Shown here one piece after another: positions 34,903 to 44,361 of a stretch of DNA of 64,000 bases. The stretch is taken from assembly GCA_902760805.1 (NCBI GenBank), contig CACWHY010000001.1, forward strand, positions 62,001-126,000, written 5' to 3'. The translations under genes and the position numbers were made by a program. This DNA is from Ruminococcus flavefaciens (GTDB lineage: Bacteria > Bacillota > Clostridia > Oscillospirales > Ruminococcaceae). The notes beneath the pieces are model-generated. The model searched no databases. It had not been told where the DNA came from and saw only the letters and a list, made by a program, of their open reading frames with translations. Each line of letters begins with the position of its first letter. Position 1 is the first letter of the stretch.

Positions 34903-35850
34903 ATGTACAAAAGAGGTTTTATCAAGGGAATAAACTTAGGCGGCTGGATGTCTCAGTGCGATTACAGCAAGGAGCGTCTTGACGGCTTCATCACAGAGAA
35001 GGATATTGAGCAGATCGCAGCATGGGGCTTCGACCATGTTCGTCTGCCCTTCGACTACAACATCGTTCAAAACAGCGACGGCAGCTTCATCGAGGAGGGC
35101 TTCCGCAGACTGGAGGAGGCTGTCTCCCTCAGCAAGAAGCACGGCCTGAGGATAGTTCTTGACCTGCACAAGACCGCAGGCTTCTCCTTCGATCATGGCG
35201 AGGAGGAGTCCGGATTTTTCGACAGCGAGGAGCTCCAGGAGAAGTTCTATTCTCTCTGGGAGGAAATGGCCAGCCGCTTCGGAAACGACACCGAGAACAT
35301 CGTTTTTGAGCTGCTCAATGAGGTCACAGACGAGGAGTTCATCGGCCGCTGGAACAAGATCGCCGCAAAGTGTATTGAGCGGATCCGCAAGATAGCGCCG
35401 ACTGTCGGTATCCTTCTGGGAAGCTATCACAACAACGGCGCTCGTGAAGTGGCAGCTCTTGACGTGCCCTTTGACGAGAACCTGATCTACAACTTCCACT
35501 GCTACGATCCGCTGAAATTCACTCATCAGGGCGCAACTTGGACACCCGTCATCGACCCTGACGCCCGTCAGCCCTTTGAGGAGAGCGGCGTTTCCGAGGC
35601 TTACTTCGAGGAGCTTTTCTCCGCAGCCATCGCCAAGGCCGAGAAGGACGGAGTTACCCTGTACTGCGGTGAATACGGTGTTATCGACAGAGTTCCTGCC
35701 GAGGACGTTGTGAAGTGGTACGCCGCCATAAATGCAGTTCTGGAGAAGCACAAGATCGGCCGAAGCGCATGGTGCTACAAGGAAATGGACTTCGGCATCA
35801 CCGACGCAAGACTTGACGGCTGCCGTGACGAGCTTCTGAGGTATATGTGA
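34903..35850 (+). CDS. Glycoside hydrolase family 5 (cytosolic)
   Basis: 315-residue TIM-barrel of the GH5 type. It starts FIKGINLGGWMSQ, then WGFDHVRLPFDYNIV, LDLHKTAGFSFDH, the acid/base Glu in FELLNEVTDEEF and the nucleophile Glu in LYCGEYGVIDR. There is no signal peptide and no dockerin, unlike the secreted cellulases of such organisms, so it should act on imported oligosaccharides or a glycoside inside the cell. It overlaps or abuts the GNAT gene. Confidence 0.9.
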   Translation: MYKRGFIKGINLGGWMSQCDYSKERLDGFITEKDIEQIAAWGFDHVRLPFDYNIVQNSDGSFIEEGFRRLEEAVSLSKKHGLRIVLDLHKTAGFSFDHGEEESGFFDSEELQEKFYSLWEEMASRFGNDTENIVFELLNEVTDEEFIGRWNKIAAKCIERIRKIAPTVGILLGSYHNNGAREVAALDVPFDENLIYNFHCYDPLKFTHQGATWTPVIDPDARQPFEESGVSEAYFEELFSAAIAKAEKDGVTLYCGEYGVIDRVPAEDVVKWYAAINAVLEKHKIGRSAWCYKEMDFGITDARLDGCRDELLRYM

Positions 35851-36284
35851 TGATCCGGGAGAGCGGAAGCGGCGACCTCCGGCAGCTCCTGGAGCTGTAC
35901 ACCCACCTCCACGAGAAGGAGATCCCGCCGGACAGCGAGCATCTTCGTGAGACCTGGGCTTCGATCTGTGCCGACCCCAATTACCACATAGTGGTGTGGG
36001 AGGAGCAGGGGAGGATCGTGTCCGCCTGCCTGTGCCTGATCGTGCCGAATTTGACCAGAGGAGTCCGCCCCTTCGCCCTAGTGGAGAACGTGGTCACTCA
36101 CAGCGACTTCCGGGGAAGAGGCTTCGCAACGGCCTGTCTTGACTACGCCTCTGAGCTGGCAAGGAGCAAGGGCTGCTACAAGATCATGCTGATCACAGGC
36201 ACTAAGGAGCAGTCCACTTTGGAATTTTACCGCAGAGCAGGATTTTCCTCCGAGGAGAAAACTGCCTTTTACAAGCACCTGTAA
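35850..36284 (+). CDS. GNAT-family N-acetyltransferase
   Basis: 144-residue acetyltransferase. The acetyl-CoA loop reads VVTHSDFRGRGFATACLDYA, followed by CYKIMLITGTKEQSTLEFYRRAGF, the standard C-terminal GNAT strand. I prefer ATG 35850, with GAGG eight bases upstream, over GTG 35847. It starts on the last base of the GH5 stop codon. Substrate unknown. Confidence 0.87.
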   Translation: MIRESGSGDLRQLLELYTHLHEKEIPPDSEHLRETWASICADPNYHIVVWEEQGRIVSACLCLIVPNLTRGVRPFALVENVVTHSDFRGRGFATACLDYASELARSKGCYKIMLITGTKEQSTLEFYRRAGFSSEEKTAFYKHL

Positions 36285-36385
36285 ACAGCTGTATTTCGCT
36301 GGAAATTGGAATTCGCTGTTTGTGGTATAGTCTTTTTTGCCGCCAAATGCTATGATGAGAGCATCAAAGCAAAGGAGGTATCATC

Positions 36386-36868
36386 GTGGATACTATCAAG
36401 ATCGGGAGATTCCTCAAGGAGCTCCGCAAGGAAAACAAATTGACTCAGGAACAGCTCGGCGAGAAGCTGGGAGTCACCAACAAGACCGTTTCTCGTTGGG
36501 AGACCGGTACCTATCTTCCGCCGGTGGAGTGCCTCTCCATGCTGTCGGAAATGTACGGTGTCTCGATCAATGAGCTGGTGGCCGGGGAAAGGCTGGACCA
36601 TGAGCGCTTCAGCGAGGCGGCAGACGAAAATCTGACTCAGGCACTGGAGGAAAACGAGAAGCGCCGTAAGGCCACCGAACAGAAGCTGAGCATAATGATG
36701 CTGCTGTCCACCTTAGTGGCTGCGGCCGTGATCCTTCTGATACCGGGCGGAGGGCAATTCGCCGGAAGAAAGCTGCTGATCATTGGCCTGGTGGTAGTTT
36801 TGGCCTTCATCAGCAATACCCTCTGCCTAACAGCGATGCTTCTGAACAAGGAGAAAAGCGGAAAATAG
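36386..36868 (+). CDS. XRE-family regulator with two C-terminal membrane segments
   Basis: 160 residues. HTH_3 domain at about residues 8-60 (IGRFLKELRKENKLTQEQLGEKLG, KTVSRWETGTYLPPVE). Two hydrophobic segments near residues 104-121 and 128-150 would anchor it in the membrane. Start is GTG 36386 behind a perfect AAAGGAGGT. Such proteins are common in clostridia and are poorly understood; a membrane-tethered DNA-binding role is inference. Confidence 0.85.
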   Translation: MDTIKIGRFLKELRKENKLTQEQLGEKLGVTNKTVSRWETGTYLPPVECLSMLSEMYGVSINELVAGERLDHERFSEAADENLTQALEENEKRRKATEQKLSIMMLLSTLVAAAVILLIPGGGQFAGRKLLIIGLVVVLAFISNTLCLTAMLLNKEKSGK

Positions 36869-36984
36869 ATCTCAGGTGTGCTTTTTTCGGCACTTGGAAG
36901 GCTTGCTATAATACAGCTGGTATAATGTCGCTATATGAGGTATCACTGGCTGAATATCATCACAAAATAAGTTCAAAACAGCTG

Positions 36985-37012
36985 AAAGCTCTCCCTAGGG
37001 AGAGCTTTTTTC
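36985..37012 (+). terminator. Terminator
   Basis: AAAGCTCTCCC and GGGAGAGCTTT form a stem, followed by a T-run. It is 115 bases after the XRE gene; the intervening bases hold TATAAT-like words but no supported gene. Confidence 0.85.
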
Positions 37013-37043
37013 ATGAGGGGGAAAAAGTCGTACATGAAAGTCA

Positions 37044-37072
37044 TTGACCAAAATATCCACCGGTGGTATAAT
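37044..37072 (+). promoter_or_regulatory. Promoter of the Wzy-like/PBP operon
   Basis: TTGACC, 17-base spacer, TATAAT. Confidence 0.8.
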
Positions 37073-37122
37073 ATAAAGTAATGGATATTGCATCAAATCT
37101 TTCTGATATAAGGTAGTGAAAT

Positions 37123-38976
37123 ATGGCTAAAATTTCAAAAAAATCCGCTGCTCCTCCGGAGATCCCCGGCTATCGGGTCTGGATCGTTTGTGCAGCGATA
37201 TGTGCGGCCTTTGCCGGGATCTTCCTGTCAAGGCTCCACATCGAGGAGCTCACCGGACGCTCCTTGGAGATCTTTGCCAGCAGCGACGGGCTGTACGCCG
37301 ACTGGTTTTTATACTGTAAGGAAATTTTTTACGTCCTGTTAGCAGCTTTGATCAGCGTTTATGCACTGGGAGAGAGAATGTTCCCCGACCGCCCCTGCCG
37401 GGATAACCCTCTGTATACGAAAAAGGGACTGCCCCTGGTGATCTGTGCAGGGAGCTACCTGCTGCTGAACGTGCTCTCCTCGCTTTTCTCCGAGAACAAG
37501 GAGGTCACGCTGCTGGGCGTTTGTACCGAATTTGAGGGCTCTGCGGCGATATTTGCCTATGTTGTGCTGTTCCTATTTGGAGCAAATTTCCTTACGGGTA
37601 AGAGGATCCGCAGCTTCTACGAAAAGGCTCTTCTGACCCTTCTGGCGGTGGTAACGGCCGCTTCCGTATTTGAGTACACCGTTATGCCGATCATGAAGCT
37701 GCCCTTCATGAAGTACCTGATCGCACCGGCCCAGTTCCGTGAGAACGCCGCCAGTCTTGAGGCCGCCAACGACTTCCGTGAGGTCATCCTCATGTTCTAC
37801 AATTCCAACTACACCGGCAGCTTTTTCACCCTGGCCTTTCCTATGTCAGTCTACTTCCTGATGACTGCCAAAAAGCCGATATATCGCCTTGGAGCAGCTG
37901 TTCTCTCCGCCGGAGCGATGGCGGTCGGGATAATGACCAACTCAACAGCTGCCTTTTACATCATGGCTGCGGAGCTGGTTTTTCTGGCAGTTTTCGCTCT
38001 GGTAAAGGGAGTCCTTCCCGTGAAGACCGCCGCTGTGTCAGTCTGCGCATTTGCTGTGCTGGCAGTTGGCGTGAATTTCGCAACAGGCAATGATCTCATG
38101 GGAAACCTGCTGAAAAGCGCCTCCAACGAAGGCTCCTATTCTGTCGGAGAACAGGCCTACTGGCTGAAAAGCGTCACTGTCAGCGGCGACACAGTCTACC
38201 TGGTAGGACGTGAAACGGAATACTTCATAACTCCTCCAACTGCCGAAGGACAGCAGCTTTCCGCTTCTGCCGGAGAGGGGCAGCCGATCGTTTCTCAGCA
38301 GCAGACCAGCGACAGGCTGGTGATCCATGACATTTCCACAAATACGGATATAACGGCGGAGGTACATGAGGGCGTTCTGTACATCGACTGCGGCTACAGG
38401 ACAACTCTTGACTTTGCCGTGACTACCAATGGTGTCAAGGCAATCATCCAGAATGCGGCGCTGACAGACGATCTTCCCACGGCTCCCATGGCGGAGTCCA
38501 GCCTTACGAAATACTACGGATTTGCTACCGGAAGAGGCTATATTTGGCTGAATTCCCTGCCGATCCTCCGCAGCTGTATCTTCCTTGGGAAAGGCGCAGG
38601 CAACTTCCCGTTCTGGTTTACTCAGAACGACCTGGCAGGCCTTTGCGTCACCAACGGAACTTCCCGAATAGTCATCGACAAGCCACACAGTATGTATCTC
38701 CAGATCGCCGTTACCAGCGGTATCATCGCACTTCTTGCGGTGCTGATCCTCTTTGGGGGAGCTGTTTTCAAGGGCGGCGCTGAGCTGCTTAGGCTGAAAA
38801 AAGGCTCTCTGAGCAATGAGGACAGCCTTCTGCTTTGCCTTTTCACGGGAGTCTGCGGCTATATGGTGATATCTCTGGTCAACGATAGCTCAGTGACTGT
38901 TGCACCGTTTTTCTGGCTGAATTTCGGCGTTTTATGCAACCTTCTCCTGACCAGGAAGGAGGTAGCCCATGATTGA
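37123..38976 (+). CDS. O-antigen ligase/polymerase-like (Wzy_C) membrane protein
   Basis: 617 residues with about ten membrane segments and a large extracellular loop (about residues 335-480) inserted before the C-terminal part. The motif FLGKGAGNFPFWF followed by IDKPHSMYLQIAVTSGIIALLAVL matches the GxG...PHxxYLQ...G pattern of O-antigen-ligase-like proteins. In Gram-positives such proteins polymerise or attach surface glycans. The gene overlaps the following penicillin-binding protein gene by 8 bases, so the two probably act together on the cell surface (inference). AAGGTAGTG precedes ATG. Confidence 0.78.
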   Translation: MAKISKKSAAPPEIPGYRVWIVCAAICAAFAGIFLSRLHIEELTGRSLEIFASSDGLYADWFLYCKEIFYVLLAALISVYALGERMFPDRPCRDNPLYTKKGLPLVICAGSYLLLNVLSSLFSENKEVTLLGVCTEFEGSAAIFAYVVLFLFGANFLTGKRIRSFYEKALLTLLAVVTAASVFEYTVMPIMKLPFMKYLIAPAQFRENAASLEAANDFREVILMFYNSNYTGSFFTLAFPMSVYFLMTAKKPIYRLGAAVLSAGAMAVGIMTNSTAAFYIMAAELVFLAVFALVKGVLPVKTAAVSVCAFAVLAVGVNFATGNDLMGNLLKSASNEGSYSVGEQAYWLKSVTVSGDTVYLVGRETEYFITPPTAEGQQLSASAGEGQPIVSQQQTSDRLVIHDISTNTDITAEVHEGVLYIDCGYRTTLDFAVTTNGVKAIIQNAALTDDLPTAPMAESSLTKYYGFATGRGYIWLNSLPILRSCIFLGKGAGNFPFWFTQNDLAGLCVTNGTSRIVIDKPHSMYLQIAVTSGIIALLAVLILFGGAVFKGGAELLRLKKGSLSNEDSLLLCLFTGVCGYMVISLVNDSSVTVAPFFWLNFGVLCNLLLTRKEVAHD

Positions 38977-40642
38977 GCGAACAGTGGCACTGCTTGTGAG
39001 CAGCTGCCTGCTCCTTTCAGTTTTCTCATGTGGAGAAAGATCCACCAGCCCTCCGGCAGCTCAGTTTTCCTCCCCGAAAGTCATCGCTGCTGACGGCAGC
39101 CAGCTGAGCCTGCCCACCGCAGCGATCTACCCGATCGACGGAGAGAAGGTCTCACGGACAGGCCTTGAGCTGGTCTGTGAGGCGGCTGGCGTGAAGGCCT
39201 CGCCGGAGGCCGCCGACCAGATCTGGTTTGGAGAAAACATTTTCGGCGCCGGACTTGCCTCCGTCGTGTTTTTCGGAAAGCACGCTGCTTCTCTTGACGA
39301 CAGTCAGTGGAAGGCGCTTGCCTCCATAGCTGCCGACCCTGAGCGCTGTCAGGATGCCCTGGATCCTGAAAAAAACACCGGTACCTTCAGCCCTCACGCT
39401 CACGAGGCTGACCGAGTTCCGGAGTGTTCCTACATGGACGCTATGACTGACCAGATCGCTGACGATATTGCTCAGCAGCGTGGCGTTTCCCGAAATGAAG
39501 CCTTCCGTCTTCTCTACAGCGATGGCGTGACCGTTGAAACGCCCTTCCGCCCGGAGATCCAGGCTGCTGCCGAGCGTGTTTACAGCGATAAGACCAGCTT
39601 CACTGACAGCTATTCTGAGAGCTTCCCCCAGTCCGCCTTTGCCGCCATTGACTACAGCGGCAGCATGGTCGCACTTGTGGGCGGCAACAACGGAAATCAT
39701 GCCTACGACAGAGCCTGGAGGACACTCCACCCTATAGGCTCCTCCATAAAGCCTTTGTCAGTTTATTCTCCGGCACTTATTGACGGCCGCATCAGTTTTT
39801 CCAGCCTGGTTGACGACTCTCCCATACCTGAGATGAGCAGTCCCCAGGAGCAGTGGCCGAGAAATTACGACCGCATCTATGACGGTGAGATCACCGTGAC
39901 CTACGCCCTCCGCCAGTCCAAAAATACTGTTCCCGTGAGGCTAGTAATAGAGTCAGGCCCCGGAAGGAGCTTTGATTTCCTCAGCGAAAAGCTGGGCTTT
40001 ACCACACTTGCTCCCCAGGACAAAGATATCCCGAACATGGCTCTTGGTTACCTTAGCAGGGGAGTTTCCGTAACGGAGCTGGCTGCGGCCTATCAGGTCT
40101 TCGGCAGCGGAGGGATCTACACGCCTCCTGCTTTCTATACGAAGGTCACAGATGCTAAGGGCAATGTCTTAGCGGAAAACCGCCGTCAGTCCATTGAGGC
40201 GATGTCCAGTGCTGATGCCTGGATTATGAATCGTCTGCTTTACTACAACATCAGCAAGGACGACGGCATCGCTTATGCTGCACGGCTCAGCGACGGCCGA
40301 GAGGTCATTGGAAAGACCGGCACCGTTGACAACGAGCTGGGGCTGGATTCCGACAGACTATTTGTGGGAGGAACTCCCGATTTTTGTGCAGCTGTTTGGC
40401 TGGGCTATGACCAGGCAGGAGCCTCTATCGAGGACGTGGAGTACAAAACTCCGGCAGCGATCTGGAGGGCGATTTTTGAGCAGATCCCCGGCGAGCATGA
40501 CAGCTTCCAGCCCGACAGCAGCGTCATTGAGGCGGAATACTGCACCGAGTCAGGGGGACTTGCCTGCGATAAATGCCAGTCTACGGAGACAGGCTACTAT
40601 AAGGAGGGCACTCTTCCGGAGAGCTGCCCCCTTCACAGCTAA
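38969..40642 (+). CDS. Penicillin-binding protein, transpeptidase with half of a transglycosylase domain
   Basis: 557 residues. Signal peptide with lipobox VFSC, so a lipoprotein. The transpeptidase triad is present: SxxK in IGSSIKPLSVY, SxN in RQSKNTVPV, KTG in IGKTGTVDNE. Upstream is IWFGENIFGAGLASVVFFGKHA, which resembles the second half of a GT51 glycosyltransferase domain (YFG...G...A...YFGK), while the catalytic EDxxFxxHxG part is missing. It therefore looks like a class A PBP that kept only D,D-transpeptidase function. AAGGAGGT precedes ATG 38969. The C-terminus has a cysteine pair, CDKC, of unclear use. Confidence 0.85.
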   Translation: MIERTVALLVSSCLLLSVFSCGERSTSPPAAQFSSPKVIAADGSQLSLPTAAIYPIDGEKVSRTGLELVCEAAGVKASPEAADQIWFGENIFGAGLASVVFFGKHAASLDDSQWKALASIAADPERCQDALDPEKNTGTFSPHAHEADRVPECSYMDAMTDQIADDIAQQRGVSRNEAFRLLYSDGVTVETPFRPEIQAAAERVYSDKTSFTDSYSESFPQSAFAAIDYSGSMVALVGGNNGNHAYDRAWRTLHPIGSSIKPLSVYSPALIDGRISFSSLVDDSPIPEMSSPQEQWPRNYDRIYDGEITVTYALRQSKNTVPVRLVIESGPGRSFDFLSEKLGFTTLAPQDKDIPNMALGYLSRGVSVTELAAAYQVFGSGGIYTPPAFYTKVTDAKGNVLAENRRQSIEAMSSADAWIMNRLLYYNISKDDGIAYAARLSDGREVIGKTGTVDNELGLDSDRLFVGGTPDFCAAVWLGYDQAGASIEDVEYKTPAAIWRAIFEQIPGEHDSFQPDSSVIEAEYCTESGGLACDKCQSTETGYYKEGTLPESCPLHS

Positions 40643-40720
40643 CGATATTAAGGGGAGACCCTTGATATAAAAATGGGCCGTATCTATGAAGAAACGGCCT
40701 GAAGAAAAGGAGTGGTTTTT

Positions 40721-43700
40721 ATGAACAGACAGCTGAAAAAGCTAGTTTCGTTCACAGCGGCAGCGGCTGTTTTGGCGAACACCATGTTGATGAGCGTCGA
40801 TGCAGCTTATGTCGGTGAGAGACTGACCGAGAACGATTTCGATTCTATGGTGAGCATGGCCGATAAGGACATACTGATCGAAAACGGCACTACCGAGTCT
40901 CTTACCAACGGGGATCAGCTGGTTGTCATCGATGAGGACGGCACCAAGAGACTGATCAGCCTTGAGGAAGGCATCACAGGCATCTACACCTATTCCTCTA
41001 CCACATTGGGACAGTATAACTATCTGTCACCAACACCGTCATCTTTCTCATTCGATTACTTCGACCCTAACTACCAGCTCTCCACAGAGACCGATGTGTT
41101 TATTGCCGGTATCGGTGAGCGTTTCGCTCTTATGGACAATGAGGGCAAGGTCGTCTCGAAGAAGTATGACCAGATCATTTGGATGTCACACGGCTTCTAC
41201 TTCGTTAAAGACGGCGATGCTCAGGGAGTTGTGGATCAGGAAGGAAACGAAGTGCTCACGCCTAATGCCAAATACCTCGACATCACTTTGGCAAGTGACG
41301 GAAAGCATTTCCTCATCCATACCGAGGACGGAGACTATTTTGCCGATACCAAGGGCAAGAAGGTGTCCGAGACCTACCCGGAGATCCGCGGTATTGACTA
41401 CTTCGAGCCTTGGAGCTCATGTTCGTGGGATATCACCCCCAGACAGGAGCAGCTGAAATATTTCAGAGGCGACTTCTTCAAGGTCAAAAAAAGCGACGGC
41501 AGCATTGATCTGCTGAATAATGATCTTGAGACTATCGTACAGAATTGCTCCGATATCTATCTAAACGACGATAAGTCCATGACTATCTACAATAAGGATG
41601 CAGATGGACATACCATGTACTCATTTATGGATAGTGAAGGAAAATTCGTCTACAAGGAAGCTCAGTCCTTCAATAGATATTCGTACTATGACGAGCACGA
41701 CGATTACCACTATTTTTACATTATGAAGAAGGACGGAGTCTACAGCGTTCTTGACAAGGACTACAATGTGACAAAGACCTTTGATGAGCTGGAGACCTTC
41801 AGTGTGGGAGACAAAGAATTCTTCCGGTCAGGAACTGAGCTTTACAACGAAAGGATGGAGCTGGTATCTGAGAACTTCGACTACGATCTGTATGACTACG
41901 GAAGCAGCTATGCGTTCCTTACAAAGGACGATGAGTATTACGTTGCCAGCGCAGATCTCACCAAGATCACTCACTTTGATTTCCCATATCAGATCGATGG
42001 CGTCAAGGGCTATATCGACGGCTTCAGCTTCAACAGCGACAGCTTCCTGGTCTATACCTGTGAATATGCTGACCAGGAAGCCGTAGACAACGATGAACCG
42101 TCTACCTTTACCATTAAGTATTATGTAAACGAAAACGGCGAGTTCGTTGATGTCAGCGAGTATTACGACTACCGTGGATCTGTTGATTCTGAGGTGCTCT
42201 TAGTTCAGACTCAGGAGTCCGGTGCTTTTACGGCCATTGACATGGACGGCAAGAAGCTGGCTGATATCCCCGAGGAATACACAAATTATTTCGGAGATCT
42301 GATCACAGCCTTCAAGCCCGTTGGAAACTATGACTTTGACCTTGTTGAGTTCGGAAGATACAACATCTTCTCAGACGCAGCCAAGACAAAGTTCAGCGTT
42401 TACGATGAGAAGATGGAGCTCTTAGAGGCAGATGTTCCCGGCGTTTACGACGGATACTACCGCTATTACAGCTCACAGACAGAAGAGACCGATGATCAGA
42501 GCTCTGACGGCGTAAACTATCCCGATCAGTCCTCCTCCGGCCGCAAGGTGGGCTTCTACAAGCCCGGCACAGGTGTAATCTTTGAGCCTGAGTACGACAA
42601 TATCTCCTTCACAAAGGATGTCATCATCCTTGAAAAAGACGGCAGAACTCAGATCGCTGACTACACCGGAAAGATCCTTGAGGATTGGGAAGGAAAATAC
42701 TCCTACGACGGCGGAACAGGCTCTGCTTTCCTTACAAGGCTCACCTTAAACTGGAAGCGTGACAATGATACTAAGACCATTGTTTACAACACTGAGAGCA
42801 AGACAGTTGAGTATACTCAGGAAGGCCTTTTCGACGATGTAAGTATCTTTGACGGCGATTATGCGATCGTAACTGTTTATCCCAAGAAGTCAGATGATGA
42901 TCTTTGGTCGAGCAACAGAACAGAATATGGTCTTCTTAAGATCGACGGAACATTGATCGTTCGTCCCTGCGAGCTTTATACTCTTAGCATACTGAACGGC
43001 TATAGAACTAAGAACGAAGAGACCGGCGAATATGAGTTCATCGATGGGACCTTTGTTTATATCAACTATGAGATTTTCCCGATAGATGATCTTATCCCTG
43101 AATTCAACGAAAAGTACGATGCGGATCTGGCCATCAAGATCAATGACGAGAGAGCTCAACTGTTCAAGGAAGGCAAATGGCTGCTGTACGACATGGACGG
43201 CAATGTCCTCTATGACAACTCACTTGATATGTATAAGTTTAACAATGATCTCAGTCTCATAAGGATCAGCCGTGAGGTAGAGAAAACTGAAATGGTCTAC
43301 AATTGGGAGACCGATCAGTATGCCCCTGAAACTCGTAAGTATAAAATTGATTTCAAGGGTATCATAGATATCAACGGAAGAGTTCTTGCAGATCCTATGT
43401 TTGACGGAAATGAAAAATACGCAAGTATGTCCTGCACAATGCTGTCCGGAGGCTTTGCGTCTATATCCTACTACTTTGATGATATAAAAAAGCGCTTCAA
43501 GGCAATTGTATTCACCGGCGAGGATCTCTTCAACGAGATGACTGAGAAGTACGGATATGATCTGGCATATGCACAAGGCGGCGACCTGTACATCGTTCAG
43601 AAGGACGATCTTGTGGGAGTTGCCGACAAGGACAACAATGTGATCATCCCTGTGGAGTACACGGATATCCTTTCGTTCAACGAGCACGCTGTAGTCGGTA

Positions 43701-44269
43701 CCATGAAGGACGTTAAGAGCCAGCTTGCTCAGAGCCCATTTACCGACAAGCTGAGAGCACTTCCCGACGGAAGCTATCTCCTCTACGCTAGAACTCAGGA
43801 CAACAAGATCCGTCCGTTCGTCATCAAGACAGTGGAGGATCCTGTGGAGACCACGACTACCACAGTTACCACAACTGCCGCACCTGAGACAACTACCACA
43901 GCAGCTCAGACCACAGCTACACCTGATGTGACAACAGCAGCACCGGGCTCCACAACGCCTCCTGCAACAACAGTACCTGGCCCCAAGACACCTAGGTATG
44001 ACAGGACAAGTGCTGAGCGTGGAGACTATAACGCTGACGGAATAGTTGACGCATCTGATGCTTCAGATATCCTTATGGTCTATGCGATCATCCAGACCGG
44101 TGGAGCTGAAGAGCTTGCTAAGGAAGATATTACCTTCGGAGATCTTGACGGCGACGGCGAGCTCAATGCAGCCGATGCATCCCTCGCTCTGAGATACTAC
44201 TCATTTATCCAGACCGGCGGAAAGAAGTCCTTTGCCGAATACATGGACGAGGGACTTGACCAGCAATAA
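40721..44269 (+). CDS. Secreted WG-repeat protein with Thr-rich linker and dockerin
   Basis: 1182 residues. Signal peptide ends near VDAAY (residue 29). Most of the protein is a long series of beta-rich repeats of the WG/KWG type (FALMDNEGKVVSKKYDQI, GVVDQEGNEVLTPNAKY, LLYDMDGNVLYD, GVADKDNNVIIPVEYTDI). A Thr/Pro-rich linker (about residues 1045-1085) leads to a C-terminal dockerin with two calcium loops (DYNADGIVDASDASDIL and DLDGDGELNAADASLAL). ATG 40721 has AAAGGAG eight bases upstream; GTG 40712 is worse. Probably a scaffold-bound surface protein; WG repeats have no settled role. Confidence 0.87.
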   Translation: MNRQLKKLVSFTAAAAVLANTMLMSVDAAYVGERLTENDFDSMVSMADKDILIENGTTESLTNGDQLVVIDEDGTKRLISLEEGITGIYTYSSTTLGQYNYLSPTPSSFSFDYFDPNYQLSTETDVFIAGIGERFALMDNEGKVVSKKYDQIIWMSHGFYFVKDGDAQGVVDQEGNEVLTPNAKYLDITLASDGKHFLIHTEDGDYFADTKGKKVSETYPEIRGIDYFEPWSSCSWDITPRQEQLKYFRGDFFKVKKSDGSIDLLNNDLETIVQNCSDIYLNDDKSMTIYNKDADGHTMYSFMDSEGKFVYKEAQSFNRYSYYDEHDDYHYFYIMKKDGVYSVLDKDYNVTKTFDELETFSVGDKEFFRSGTELYNERMELVSENFDYDLYDYGSSYAFLTKDDEYYVASADLTKITHFDFPYQIDGVKGYIDGFSFNSDSFLVYTCEYADQEAVDNDEPSTFTIKYYVNENGEFVDVSEYYDYRGSVDSEVLLVQTQESGAFTAIDMDGKKLADIPEEYTNYFGDLITAFKPVGNYDFDLVEFGRYNIFSDAAKTKFSVYDEKMELLEADVPGVYDGYYRYYSSQTEETDDQSSDGVNYPDQSSSGRKVGFYKPGTGVIFEPEYDNISFTKDVIILEKDGRTQIADYTGKILEDWEGKYSYDGGTGSAFLTRLTLNWKRDNDTKTIVYNTESKTVEYTQEGLFDDVSIFDGDYAIVTVYPKKSDDDLWSSNRTEYGLLKIDGTLIVRPCELYTLSILNGYRTKNEETGEYEFIDGTFVYINYEIFPIDDLIPEFNEKYDADLAIKINDERAQLFKEGKWLLYDMDGNVLYDNSLDMYKFNNDLSLIRISREVEKTEMVYNWETDQYAPETRKYKIDFKGIIDINGRVLADPMFDGNEKYASMSCTMLSGGFASISYYFDDIKKRFKAIVFTGEDLFNEMTEKYGYDLAYAQGGDLYIVQKDDLVGVADKDNNVIIPVEYTDILSFNEHAVVGTMKDVKSQLAQSPFTDKLRALPDGSYLLYARTQDNKIRPFVIKTVEDPVETTTTTVTTTAAPETTTTAAQTTATPDVTTAAPGSTTPPATTVPGPKTPRYDRTSAERGDYNADGIVDASDASDILMVYAIIQTGGAEELAKEDITFGDLDGDGELNAADASLALRYYSFIQTGGKKSFAEYMDEGLDQQ

Positions 44270-44278
44270 TACCTACAG

Positions 44279-44310
44279 CCGCAGCAGTTGACCCTGCTGC
44301 GGTTTTTTCT
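44279..44310 (+). terminator. Terminator after the WG-repeat gene
   Basis: CCGCAGCAG / CTGCTGCGG stem, TTGACC loop, then TTTTTT. Confidence 0.92.
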
Positions 44311-44338
44311 TGCATATCAGCTCAGACCGTGGTATAAT
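44310..44338 (+). promoter_or_regulatory. Promoter of the nuclease gene
   Basis: TTGCAT, 17-base spacer, TATAAT; it begins on the tail of the preceding terminator. Confidence 0.75.
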
Positions 44339-44361
44339 AATGCTGGAGAGGAGTGATGAAG

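Noticed and set aside
36925-37047. 40-codon ATG frame after the XRE regulator
   Set aside because: No ribosome site, and it crosses a strong terminator and the next promoter's -35 box; possibly a remnant at most.
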